DNA of 46,221 nucleotides, taken from positions 37,806-84,026 of the forward strand of contig CAKKPP010000018.1 in NCBI GenBank assembly GCA_919901745.1. Reading direction: 5' to 3'. The stretch is from Chloroflexota bacterium. Lineage in GTDB: Bacteria > Chloroflexota > Limnocylindria > Limnocylindrales > CSP1-4. The position numbers were made by a program, and so were the translations under genes. Under the pieces are notes generated by a model. That model did not search any database. It saw only the letters and a list, made by a program, of their open reading frames with translations, and was not told where the DNA came from. Positions 33,510 through 41,703 of this stretch are shown one piece after another (the first letter of the stretch is position 1; every line of letters begins with the position of its first letter).

Positions 33510-34892
33510 ATGACCGAGCCCCGGGATCCGACGAGCAGCAGTGAGCCCGGGTCGGTCGCGCCGGACGGACCCGTCGTTCAGGTCGAGCCCGTCCGCCCCC
33601 GCTCGAGGCGGCGCCGATGGATGCTCGGGATCATCGCCGTGGCCGTTGTCGCCTCGCTTGCCGTGGGGGTGGCCCTTCGCGGGCCGGCGCCGGAGGAGAC
33701 CGCGCCGCCCGTCGTGGCCAGGAACCGGATCGCCGTCATCGCCCCGGATGGTGCCCTCTCGATCGTCGATCGGACCGGGACGCTGGTGCGTCGATTCCCG
33801 GTCGAATCGACGGCATTCCGGTTCCCGGCGTTTTCACCCGACGGCACGCAGCTCGCCGCGATCGGGGCGGCCCCGGGCCGGTCGGGTGTGTTCGTCTTCG
33901 ATGCGGGGTCGGCGTCGGGTTCGACAGACGCCGCTCCGCCCAGGGCGGTCTTTTCGAGCGAGGACGTGGGCGTGATCTACCTTTCCTGGGCACCCGACGG
34001 CGAGCGCATCGGGTTCCTCACCGGGGAGCCCGGCACGCTGGCGCTCCGAGTCGTGGCGGCCGACGGGCTCGGTCTCGACGCGATCGTGACCCAGGGCCAG
34101 CCGCTGTACTGGACCTGGCGAGACGCATCGAGCCTGCTCGTGCACAGCGGTGGGTCGGGTCCGACGGCGTTCATCGGCGACATGGATCTCGACGGGTCCC
34201 GGCTGGGCACGTCCCCGCCGGCTCCGGGCACTTTCCAGTCGCCGGCCATCTCGCGCGACGGCAGCTACCGGGCCTTCGTCGCGTTGCGGTCGGGGCGTGG
34301 CAGCGCTCTCGTGATCGAGCGAGGCGACGGCACCTCCCAGTCCGCTTTCGATGTGGGTCGCGCCGCTTCGTTCGAATGGAGCCCGAACGTCGACGAACTC
34401 GCGTTCATCGACGGCGGAGGGGCGGCCGGACCGGCGCTCGGTTCGCTCCAGGTCGCCGATGCGGTCTCCGGGGCGACGAGAACCGTCCTCGCGGCTCCCG
34501 TCGCAGCGTTCTTCTGGTCTCCCGACGGTGCGTTGCTCGCGACGCTCACCCTGGCGCCCCGTGACGGCGGCAACATCGCGTCGGCCGACATCGAGACACG
34601 CGGGAGGATCGCGGTGATCCCCGGGATCGAGATCACGCTGGTCGTCGTGCGCGCGGCCACCGGCGAGCGTGTCCTGGAACGCGTCGTTCCGCTCAGTGAC
34701 CTCTTCGAGCAACAGCTGCTGCCGTTCTTCGACCAGTACGCGAAGAGTCACCCGATCTGGTCGGCCGACAGCAGCGCTCTCGTGTTGCCGCTGGTCGACG
34801 CCGAGGGCGGATCACATCTGACGGTGATCCCGCTCGACGGCGGGTCGGAGGTGGACATCGGCCCCGGCGTGCTCGGCTTCTGGAGTCCCTGA
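33510..34892 (+). CDS. membrane-anchored TolB-like beta-propeller protein
   Basis: 460 residues. A charged, disordered N-terminus (to about residue 36) is followed by one membrane helix (WMLGIIAVAVVASLAVGVAL). The extracellular part has repeated PD40/TolB-type strands such as PAFSPDGTQLAAIG, LSWAPDGERIGFLTG, FEWSPNVDELAFI, FFWSPDGALLAT and PIWSADSSALVLP. It probably forms a six- or seven-bladed propeller for protein or ligand binding. The start has no good ribosome site; the ATG was chosen because it begins the polar N-terminus. Convergent with the flavoprotein gene. Confidence 0.75.
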   Translation: MTEPRDPTSSSEPGSVAPDGPVVQVEPVRPRSRRRRWMLGIIAVAVVASLAVGVALRGPAPEETAPPVVARNRIAVIAPDGALSIVDRTGTLVRRFPVESTAFRFPAFSPDGTQLAAIGAAPGRSGVFVFDAGSASGSTDAAPPRAVFSSEDVGVIYLSWAPDGERIGFLTGEPGTLALRVVAADGLGLDAIVTQGQPLYWTWRDASSLLVHSGGSGPTAFIGDMDLDGSRLGTSPPAPGTFQSPAISRDGSYRAFVALRSGRGSALVIERGDGTSQSAFDVGRAASFEWSPNVDELAFIDGGGAAGPALGSLQVADAVSGATRTVLAAPVAAFFWSPDGALLATLTLAPRDGGNIASADIETRGRIAVIPGIEITLVVVRAATGERVLERVVPLSDLFEQQLLPFFDQYAKSHPIWSADSSALVLPLVDAEGGSHLTVIPLDGGSEVDIGPGVLGFWSP

Positions 34893-34900
34893 GCCAGGTC

Positions 34901-34914
34901 GGCCCCCCGGGGCC
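34901..34914. terminator. GC-only hairpin between convergent genes
   Basis: GGCCCC and GGGGCC pair around two bases in the 34-base gap between convergent genes (34892 and 34927). There is no T-tract. It may act in both directions. Confidence 0.35.
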
Positions 34915-34926
34915 ATCACCGGGGTC

Positions 34927-36897
34927 CTAGATTGCCGAGCCGATGCGCAGGCCTTCGAGGACCGCTTCCTCGACCGTGCGCGGGGCGAGGCAGTCGCCGA
35001 TCAAGTGGACCTCGCCGTCGAACGCGCCGGGCTCCGAAAGGGCGCGACCCAGATCGTCGACGGGCTCGTGACCCTGGGCGAGGACGAGCGAGGCGACGCC
35101 CTCGACGATGACCGGTTCGCCCGTCAGCACATGCTGAAAGAAGACGGCGGACCCATCGAAGCCGAACGGGCGAACGTTGGTGAGCATCTCGACCCGTGCG
35201 TTCAGCGCGGCAATCGTCATGGCGTCGCGGACGTACTGCTGAAGCCGTTGGCCGGGCATGTAGCCGCTCACCCCCAGCGTGACCGGGTGGCCGCGCCGGG
35301 CAAGGAGTTCGGCCAGCCCCAGACCGATCCAGTCGCAGCGCCAGTCGGCGATGACGACGCGGCCGTCCGGAACCTTCGCCCCTAGGAGCACTTCCCAGGG
35401 ATCGAGGACGGCGGGATCGCCGGTCAGCTCGAGCGGCGGCCGGCGAGGCCGCGCCCCGGTCGCGACGACGACGACGTCCGGGGCTTCGTGACCGACGAGC
35501 GCGACGTCCACCGCAACGCCGGTGACGATCCGGACGCCGGCCCGTTCCGCCTCGCCGCCGAGGTTCGTGACGACGCCGCCGAATTCCGCCCTCCCGGGGA
35601 GCTTCTCGGCCAGCAGGACCTGGCCGCCGACGCGCCGGGTCGCTTCGTACAGGGTCACCCGGTGGCCGCGCTCCGCTGCAACTGCCGCCGCCTTCAGTCC
35701 GCCGGGCCCGCCACCCACGACCATGACGTTGCGCGCCGCCCGCGCCGGCACGCGCCGCCCGTACTGGATCTCCCGTCCCGTCTCGGGCAGCTGGATGCAC
35801 GAGACGGGATACCCGGCATGGAAGTGCCCGATACACGCTTGATTGCACCCGACGCAGGCGCGGATCTCGTCGAGACGCCCCGCGGCGGCCTTCCGCGGCA
35901 GGAGCGGATCGCTGATGAGTGCCCGCGTCATCGCGCAGGCATCGGCCTGGCCCGCGGCAATCACCGCCTCGGCCTCCTGGGGCTGGTTGATTCGCCCCGC
36001 GACGATGACCGGGACGGTGACCACGGCCTTCGCCCGCGCGGCGAGCGGTGCCGTGTACGCGTTCGCCTCGTGCATCGCCGGCACGATGTGATCCGACCCG
36101 GCAAGCGTCGCCGACGTCCCGGCGACCACGCTCACGTAGTCGAGCAGGCCGTCCCCATCCGTGCCCGCGAGCGCCGCGAGCGCACGCAGCGTGTCGTCGG
36201 CCGTGAGGCCCTCGGGGGTCACTTCCTCGATCGAGATCCGGAGGCCGACCACGAACTCCCGCCCAACGGCTACCCGCACCGCCCCGATGACCTCGCGGAG
36301 GAACCGCAGTCGGTTCTCGTCGGTGCCGCCGTAGCGGTCCTCGCGCAGGTTGACCCGCGGATTGAGGAACTGCGCCGGCAGGTAGCCGTGACTCGCCACG
36401 ATCTCGACGCCGTCGAAACCGGCGGACCGGAATCGCCCGGCCGCCGAGCCGTACGAGGCGACGACCTCCTCGATGAGGGCGATCGGCATCGCCCGCGGCA
36501 TGACATGGAAGCGCTCGTTGGGGACCACCGACGGCGCGAGCGCGACCGGGAGCGAGCCGTCGAGCGAGTCCATGATCTCGCGGCCGCCGTGGAACAGCTG
36601 CCCGACGAGCGGCGTGCCGTGAGCGTGCACGGCGTCCGCCAAGCGGGACAGACCGGGAAGGCACCGATCGTCGTAGGCCTGAAGCGCGTGCGCCGTGTAC
36701 TCGGCGCTCGGGTGCACGGCCGTGGCCTGCGTGACGATGAGGCCGACACCGCCCGCGGCCCGCGCCTCGTGATACGCGACGAGCTGGTCGCCGACGAGCC
36801 CGTGATCGGCCATGACCGTGTCATGCCCCGACGACACGATCCGGTTCCTGAGGGTCAGGCTGCCGATCTGGAGGGGCGAGAAGAGGTTCGGAAACAT
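34927..36897 (-). CDS. OYE/TMADH-type iron-sulfur flavoprotein
   Basis: 656 residues with the three-domain layout of 2,4-dienoyl-CoA reductase and trimethylamine dehydrogenase. Residues 1-340 are an FMN-binding TIM barrel (MFPNLFSPLQIGSLTLRNRI, GQLFHGGR, FDGVEIVASHGYLPAQFLNP, VNLREDRYGG). A [4Fe-4S] site follows at C348, C351, C355 and C367 (CVGCNQAC...C). An FAD/NAD(P)-binding region starts at VVGGGPGG (residues 393-400). The catalytic substrate cannot be fixed from sequence; the nearby MttB-like gene makes a methylamine-type substrate plausible. The ATG at 36897 has GGAG four bases ahead. Confidence 0.85.
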   Translation of the reverse strand: MFPNLFSPLQIGSLTLRNRIVSSGHDTVMADHGLVGDQLVAYHEARAAGGVGLIVTQATAVHPSAEYTAHALQAYDDRCLPGLSRLADAVHAHGTPLVGQLFHGGREIMDSLDGSLPVALAPSVVPNERFHVMPRAMPIALIEEVVASYGSAAGRFRSAGFDGVEIVASHGYLPAQFLNPRVNLREDRYGGTDENRLRFLREVIGAVRVAVGREFVVGLRISIEEVTPEGLTADDTLRALAALAGTDGDGLLDYVSVVAGTSATLAGSDHIVPAMHEANAYTAPLAARAKAVVTVPVIVAGRINQPQEAEAVIAAGQADACAMTRALISDPLLPRKAAAGRLDEIRACVGCNQACIGHFHAGYPVSCIQLPETGREIQYGRRVPARAARNVMVVGGGPGGLKAAAVAAERGHRVTLYEATRRVGGQVLLAEKLPGRAEFGGVVTNLGGEAERAGVRIVTGVAVDVALVGHEAPDVVVVATGARPRRPPLELTGDPAVLDPWEVLLGAKVPDGRVVIADWRCDWIGLGLAELLARRGHPVTLGVSGYMPGQRLQQYVRDAMTIAALNARVEMLTNVRPFGFDGSAVFFQHVLTGEPVIVEGVASLVLAQGHEPVDDLGRALSEPGAFDGEVHLIGDCLAPRTVEEAVLEGLRIGSAI

Positions 36898-36906
36898 CGC
36901 TCCGTC

Positions 36907-36912
36907 AGCGTA
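36907..36912 (-). promoter_or_regulatory. putative -10 box of the flavoprotein gene
   Basis: On the minus strand TACGCT ends nine bases before the ATG at 36897. The transcript would begin within a few bases of the start codon, although a short GGAG is present. Confidence 0.3.
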
Positions 36913-36938
36913 CCGGGCGGGCGGGTGCCGCGCGAGTT

Positions 36939-38624
36939 TCAGCCCACCGCTGCGCCGGACGTCGCCTCGACCCAGGCCCTGACGTGTCGCGCCAGCGTCG
37001 GCAACGGCATCGCTCCCGAGCCGAGGACCGCGTCATGAAAGCCCTTGATGTCGAAGCGGTTGCCGAGCTCGGCCTCCACCTCGCGACGGATCCGCTGGAT
37101 CTCGAGGCGACCCAGCATGTAGGCCAGTGCCTGGCCGGGCGTCACCGCGTACCGGTCGATCTCGGCGGCGACATGCGATTCGCGCATCGGCGAGTTCGCG
37201 ACCATGTAGTCGATCGCCTGGCGTCGACTCCAGCCCAACGCATGCATCCCGGTGTCGACGACGAGGCGACAGGCCCGCATCGAGTCGGCCGAGAGCATCC
37301 CCATCCGGTCGAGCGGGGTGGAGTACAGGCCCATTTCGTCGGCCAGCCGTTCGGTGTACAGCCCCCAGCCCTCGCCGTACGCGGGGATGAATGAGCGCTT
37401 TCGGAATTCGGGCACATCCTCGAGTTCGGTCGAGATCGCCAGCTGGAGGTGATGGCCCGGGATGCCCTCGTGATAGGCCGTCGCCTCGATCTGGTACCGG
37501 CCCCACCCGGAGGGATCGGAGGTGTTCATGAAGAAGACGCCGCCGCGCGAGCCGTCCTTGGCCGGCGCGAAGTAGTACGCGATCGCACCATGCGGGGTGG
37601 CCTCGACGGTGCAGTCGGCCTTTGGCAGGATCCCGAACCAGTCGCCCATCGCGGCCTTCGCCTTGTCCATCGCCGCGACCGACGCGTCCACGATGTCCTG
37701 GGCACTCGTGTGATGGAGCGCCGGGTCGGAGCGCATCGCCTCGAAGATGCCCTCGAGATCCGACATGCCGACTGTCTCGGGTCCGAGCGCCCGGTACTCC
37801 GCGGCCAGCGACGCTACCTGTTGGAGTCCGACCTCGTGGATCTCCTGGGGCGACATCGACAGCGTCGTGTAGAACGTGATCGAACGGGCGTACGCCTCCT
37901 CGCCGTCGTCCAGCCAGGTGAGCCCGCACTTGTCGTCGGGGCGGGCAGCGGGCAGGACCTCGTCGCGGATGACATCGCGATAGGCGGAGAGCGCAGGTCG
38001 GATCTCGTCGCGGACGGTCCGCAGGAGCTCCGCGCGCCAGGCGTCGATGTCGGCGATGCCCGCCGGCTCCGCGGTAACCAGCATGGGATCTTGAGCCGCC
38101 GGGATCGCCAGCCATGAATCGAGCTGCGCGACGGTCTGGCGACAGGCGAAATCGGCCGGGGTTCGCCCGTTCGCGACGCCCTCGCGGTGCCGATCGGCCT
38201 TGTCCCGGAACATCCGCGCGATACCGCGGAACTTCGCCGGCATCGCCTCGCTCACCTCCGCCGACGGGAGGGTCATTTTCGGGATGCGGACAGCGAGCGA
38301 GGCCTGGGGACCGAAGATCGGGTCGACCCCGAACTCCTCCAGGCGCGCCTCGGCGAGATCGGCGAGGGCCGTCGCATCGAGCGCGATCATCTCCCGCGAG
38401 ATCCGCTCGTCGGCGGTCAGCCCGTCGGACGGGAGCGCCTCGGCGCGCGCGGCAAAGGCCCGAAACGCCGAGATCTCGCGATCCTCCGCGGCTCGGCTCG
38501 CGTCCTCGTAGCGATCGGCGAATCGGTAGTCGCCGAGCATGTGCGCCGAGGTCGGCCAGATCTCCATCCGGAAGTCGTGATACTCGGCGGCGAGCCGCTG
38601 AAGGTCGTCGGTCACGCTGGGCAC
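36939..38624 (-). CDS. DUF885 family metallopeptidase-like protein
   Basis: 561 residues, mainly helical, with the zinc signature HEGIPGHH (385-392) and the downstream EGWGLYTERLADEMG that supplies the third ligand Glu. This is the DUF885 group of gluzincin-like proteins, related to carboxypeptidase/oligopeptidase folds. No signal peptide is seen, so it is probably cytosolic. The GTG at 38624 has only a weak GCAGAG; a GTG three codons later is possible. It lies 42 bases downstream of the flavoprotein start on the same strand, but the flavoprotein seems to have its own promoter in that gap. Confidence 0.88.
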   Translation of the reverse strand: MPSVTDDLQRLAAEYHDFRMEIWPTSAHMLGDYRFADRYEDASRAAEDREISAFRAFAARAEALPSDGLTADERISREMIALDATALADLAEARLEEFGVDPIFGPQASLAVRIPKMTLPSAEVSEAMPAKFRGIARMFRDKADRHREGVANGRTPADFACRQTVAQLDSWLAIPAAQDPMLVTAEPAGIADIDAWRAELLRTVRDEIRPALSAYRDVIRDEVLPAARPDDKCGLTWLDDGEEAYARSITFYTTLSMSPQEIHEVGLQQVASLAAEYRALGPETVGMSDLEGIFEAMRSDPALHHTSAQDIVDASVAAMDKAKAAMGDWFGILPKADCTVEATPHGAIAYYFAPAKDGSRGGVFFMNTSDPSGWGRYQIEATAYHEGIPGHHLQLAISTELEDVPEFRKRSFIPAYGEGWGLYTERLADEMGLYSTPLDRMGMLSADSMRACRLVVDTGMHALGWSRRQAIDYMVANSPMRESHVAAEIDRYAVTPGQALAYMLGRLEIQRIRREVEAELGNRFDIKGFHDAVLGSGAMPLPTLARHVRAWVEATSGAAVG

Positions 38625-38834
38625 CTCTGCGCGTCGGCCAGCCGTCGCTGGTCGCTGGTTCGGGCGCGCGTTCCCCCGGGCCGCCCGGCCGCGCCCGATG
38701 GTGCCGGAGAGTTTGCCCGTCCGACCATGGTACTCAACGCGCCGCCCGGGTACGTCCCGGCGGGGGATCGCGTTGCCGGCCGGGAATCGAGAGGGTATCG
38801 ATGTTGCCCCTCATGCGTGCTGCCTCTGTCCTGC

Positions 38835-38840
38835 TACGCT
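38835..38840 (+). promoter_or_regulatory. putative leaderless -10 box
   Basis: TACGCT ends seven bases before the ATG at 38848 with no Shine-Dalgarno sequence. TGTTGC (38812-38817) is a weak -35 at 17 bases. The divergent gap 38625-38847 holds nothing else that I recognise. Confidence 0.45.
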
Positions 38841-38847
38841 CGGCACG

Positions 38848-39774
38848 ATGGCTTCCTCTCGACGTGCCGCGCTCACTGCTGCCCTCGGTCGAGTCGGAAT
38901 CTGGAGCTTCGCCCTCCAGACCCTGGCCGCCGCCGAGGAGCGGTCCGCCATCGCCGAGTACGACCGACTCGGCGTCAGGGCTACCTGGATCCCCGAGAGC
39001 CTCGGCAGCAAGGACGTTCTTGCCCACGCTGCCATCCTGCTGGCCGCCAACCCGCGAATGACGATCGCCACCGGCATCGCCAACATCTATGCCCGTGACC
39101 CGATGGCGATGGCCAATGGGGCCCACGCCCTCGCCGATGCCTATCCGGGTCGATTCGTGCTGGGGATCGGGGTGAGCCATGCGCCGTCCGTGGCGACCCG
39201 CGGCACGACCTACGGCAGTCCGATCGCAACGATGACCGCCTACCTTGATGCGATGGCCGCGGCGGCGTACGCCGGCCCTGCGCCGACCCAGCCCGCGCCC
39301 ATCCTCCTTGCCGCCCTCGGTCCGCGGATGCTCGAACTTGCGGCGGAACGCGCGGATGGCGCGCATCCCTACTTCGTGCCGGTGCAACACTCGGTGATGG
39401 CCCGCGATCGGCTGGGCCCCAATGCGTTTCTGGCGGTCGAGCAGACCGCGGTCATCGACACCGATCGCGCTCGCGCGCGCGACGTCGCCCACGCCTTTGC
39501 GCGCCGTTACCTCTCCCTCCCGAACTACGCCAACAACCTGCTGCGACTCGGTTACTCGGACGAGGACGTGGCGGGCGACGGCAGCGACCGGCTCGTCGAT
39601 GCGGTCATCGTCCAGGGTTCGGTCGAGGACGTCGCGACCCGCGTGCGCGCCCACCTCGATGCAGGCGCGGACCACGTCTGCGTCCAGCTCCGCTCGTCGG
39701 ACCCACACGATGTCGCAGTCGCCGCGTACAGGGAGCTCTTCGCCTCGCTCTCCGAGCTGCATTCGCCCCGATAG
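38848..39774 (+). CDS. F420-type LLM-class oxidoreductase
   Basis: 308 residues of the luciferase-like TIM-barrel superfamily: LGRVGIWSFALQTLAAAEERSAIAEYDRLGVRATWIPES, MTIATGIANIYARDPMAMANGAHALADAYPGRFVLGIGVSH and PILLAALGPRMLELAAERADGAHPYFVP. The conserved GIGVSH and AERADGA phrases are typical of F420-dependent members, which implies that the host makes coenzyme F420. The substrate is unknown. The start at 38848 fits both the homology and the leaderless box; the open frame upstream is not conserved in character. Confidence 0.85.
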   Translation: MASSRRAALTAALGRVGIWSFALQTLAAAEERSAIAEYDRLGVRATWIPESLGSKDVLAHAAILLAANPRMTIATGIANIYARDPMAMANGAHALADAYPGRFVLGIGVSHAPSVATRGTTYGSPIATMTAYLDAMAAAAYAGPAPTQPAPILLAALGPRMLELAAERADGAHPYFVPVQHSVMARDRLGPNAFLAVEQTAVIDTDRARARDVAHAFARRYLSLPNYANNLLRLGYSDEDVAGDGSDRLVDAVIVQGSVEDVATRVRAHLDAGADHVCVQLRSSDPHDVAVAAYRELFASLSELHSPR

Positions 39775-39997
39775 GCGCCGCACCACCAACACAAGCCCCG
39801 AGCGCTCCGAACTGAGCCGGCGCATCATCGTCCTCGTGTTCGGTCTGGTCGGCGGATATGTCGCAGCAACTGTGCTCCAGGTCGGCACCGTCGATGGGAT
39901 CAATGTCGAGAGCATCGTCATCGCGACGCTCGGTGCTGTCGCCGTCATCTTCGTGGCGAACATGGCCGCCGGTTCGCGTCGCCTACGCCGCGGCTAG
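39710..39997 (+). CDS. small two-span membrane protein, start uncertain
   Basis: The convincing part is SRRIIVLVFGLVGGYVAATVLQVGTVDGINVESIVIATLGAVAVIFVANMAAGSRRLRRG, which has two hydrophobic helices and a basic C-terminus, with a loose resemblance to GlsB/YeaQ-type small membrane proteins. No ATG, GTG or TTG lies directly before the first helix. In-frame choices are an ATG at 39710, inside the preceding gene (95 residues), or a GTG at 39836 that would cut into the helix. Neither has a ribosome site. Real gene likely, start unsure. Confidence 0.45.
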   Translation: MSQSPRTGSSSPRSPSCIRPDRRRTTNTSPERSELSRRIIVLVFGLVGGYVAATVLQVGTVDGINVESIVIATLGAVAVIFVANMAAGSRRLRRG

Positions 39998-40109
39998 GAG
40001 CTGACGTCGGGCGCGCCCCGACTCTTCCCTCTGCTCCAGCTGCCCAGGACAGGATCGGCTCCATGGGGCCGGTCGGTCCAGTTGTTCGGGATGGTTCCTC
40101 GCACGAGTG

Positions 40110-40118
40110 TGCTAAGCT
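40110..40118 (+). promoter_or_regulatory. extended -10 before the cold-shock fusion gene
   Basis: TGCTAAGCT has the TGN extension followed by a TANNNT hexamer. It implies a 5' leader of roughly 95 bases before the TTG at 40219, in keeping with the long, structured leaders of cold-shock mRNAs. Confidence 0.4.
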
Positions 40119-40218
40119 GGGTGCTCGCCACAGCTTGTGACGATGCTCCGCGTGGTCGACCCCTTCTCGAACGGACCGTGCGTCTGCCGTTTCTGTTCGT
40201 GAAGCATTGGAGGTCATC

Positions 40219-41682
40219 TTGACCACCGGTACCATCAAGAAGGTCGTTGCCGAGCGCGGCTTCGGCTTCATCGCCGCCGAGGACGGGAAGGAATACTTCT
40301 TCCACCGCGACGGCCTCGACAGCTCCCTCAACTTCGATCGACTCAACGGCGGCGAGTCCGTCACGTTCGAGATCGAGACGAGCCCCAAGGGCCCGCGCGC
40401 CTCACTGGTGCGCTCCGCCTCGGCGCTCGACGCGGCCCGTCCCCCGGCGGGGCCGCTGCACTTCTCCGCTCACTCGCAGGGTCGCGCCATCGATCGATCG
40501 ATCGAGAGGACCTACGCCATCGCCCGCATCGCCTTCGCCTCCACCTATCCCCCTCGACGCTGTGGCATCGCGACGTTTACGCACAACGTGTCGGCGACCA
40601 TGGGTGGGCGTGAGGTCGTCGCCCTCCTATCGTCGGAGCGCGGCATGTCGTACCCGGTCGAGGTTCACCACCGCATCCGACCCGACGAACGCGCAGATCA
40701 CACGTCGACCGCTCGCGCACTGAACAGCTGCGTCGACGTTGTCTCGATCCAGCACGATTACAGGATCTGGGGCGGCGAGGATGGGGAATATGTCCTCGAT
40801 TTCGTGCGGGCCCTCGACGTCCCATCGGTGGTCACCGTGCACAGCGTCCTGCGATCACCGACCGTCCGACAGCGAAGCATCCTCACCGAGCTGATCGGGA
40901 CCGTCGCGGCCACCGTCGTCATGTCGAAATCAGCGGCCGCGCTCCTCAAGAGCGTGTACGGCATCCAGGCGCGGCACCTCGATGTCATTCCCCACGGCGT
41001 GCCCGACCTGCCGCTTGTCGAGTCCGCGAAGATCAAGCCGGCCGTCGGCCTGGAAGGGCGCGACGCGATCCTGAGTTTCGGTCTCCTGGGCCCAGGCAAG
41101 GGGTTCGAGCTGGTGATCGATGCCCTCCCGGCAGTGGTTGCCGAGCACCCCTCGGCGTGCTACGTCATCGTCGGCGCCACGCATCCCGATACGCTCAGGG
41201 ACCAGGGCGAGGCCTACCGCGAGGCCCTGACGGCTCGCGTGGCCGCTCTCGGCATGGGCGCGTATGTCCGGTTCATCGATCGCTTCGTCGGGCGGGTCGA
41301 AATGACTCGCTGGCTCGAGGCCGCCGACGTCGTTGTCACCCCGTACGCGGACCCGGACCAGACGGTTTCGGGCACCCTGTCGTACGCGATGGGTGCGGGC
41401 CGGCCCGTAGTCTCGACGCCGTTCCTCTACGCGGCCGACCTTCTTGCCGACGGGCGCGGCGTCCTCGTGCCTCCTGCGTCACCAGCGCTCATGGCTGCGG
41501 CCCTCAATGAGCTCCTCGCGAACGCCGACCGCCGGATCGCCATCGGTCGCCGAGCGCACGAGTACAGCCGCGGCATGGTCTGGTCGGCGATCGGAAACGG
41601 GTACGGCCGACTGTTCGATCGAGTCCGGACGGACACGCGGCGTACCTCGCCGACGTCGCCGGTGGCTGCCGTCCGTGCGTGA
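40219..41682 (+). CDS. cold-shock domain fused to GT4 glycosyltransferase
   Basis: 487 residues in one uninterrupted frame. Residues 1-65 are a complete cold-shock domain (MTTGTIKKVVAERGFGFIAAEDGKEYFFHRDGLD, ending KGPRASLVRSA) with the RNP1 (GFGFI) and RNP2 (YFFHRD) aromatic motifs that bind single-stranded nucleic acid. After a 35-residue linker, a GT-B glycosyltransferase begins at IARIAFASTYPPRRCGIATFTHNV. It continues with the GT4 features VIPHGVP, LSFGLLGPGKGFELVIDALP and PYADPDQTVSGTLSYAMGAGRPVVSTP. The start is the TTG at 40219, five bases after GGAGG. Both parts look intact, so this is not an evident pseudogene; it is an odd pairing of a nucleic-acid-binding and a sugar-transfer module. 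Confidence 0.85.
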   Translation: MTTGTIKKVVAERGFGFIAAEDGKEYFFHRDGLDSSLNFDRLNGGESVTFEIETSPKGPRASLVRSASALDAARPPAGPLHFSAHSQGRAIDRSIERTYAIARIAFASTYPPRRCGIATFTHNVSATMGGREVVALLSSERGMSYPVEVHHRIRPDERADHTSTARALNSCVDVVSIQHDYRIWGGEDGEYVLDFVRALDVPSVVTVHSVLRSPTVRQRSILTELIGTVAATVVMSKSAAALLKSVYGIQARHLDVIPHGVPDLPLVESAKIKPAVGLEGRDAILSFGLLGPGKGFELVIDALPAVVAEHPSACYVIVGATHPDTLRDQGEAYREALTARVAALGMGAYVRFIDRFVGRVEMTRWLEAADVVVTPYADPDQTVSGTLSYAMGAGRPVVSTPFLYAADLLADGRGVLVPPASPALMAAALNELLANADRRIAIGRRAHEYSRGMVWSAIGNGYGRLFDRVRTDTRRTSPTSPVAAVRA

Positions 41683-41703
41683 GCCGCAGACCCGGCGACC
41701 CCG

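Noticed and set aside
34916-37038. Long open frames opposite and within the flavoprotein gene
   Set aside because: The minus-strand frame at 34927-36897 has intact FMN, iron-sulfur and FAD motifs; the others are composition shadows.
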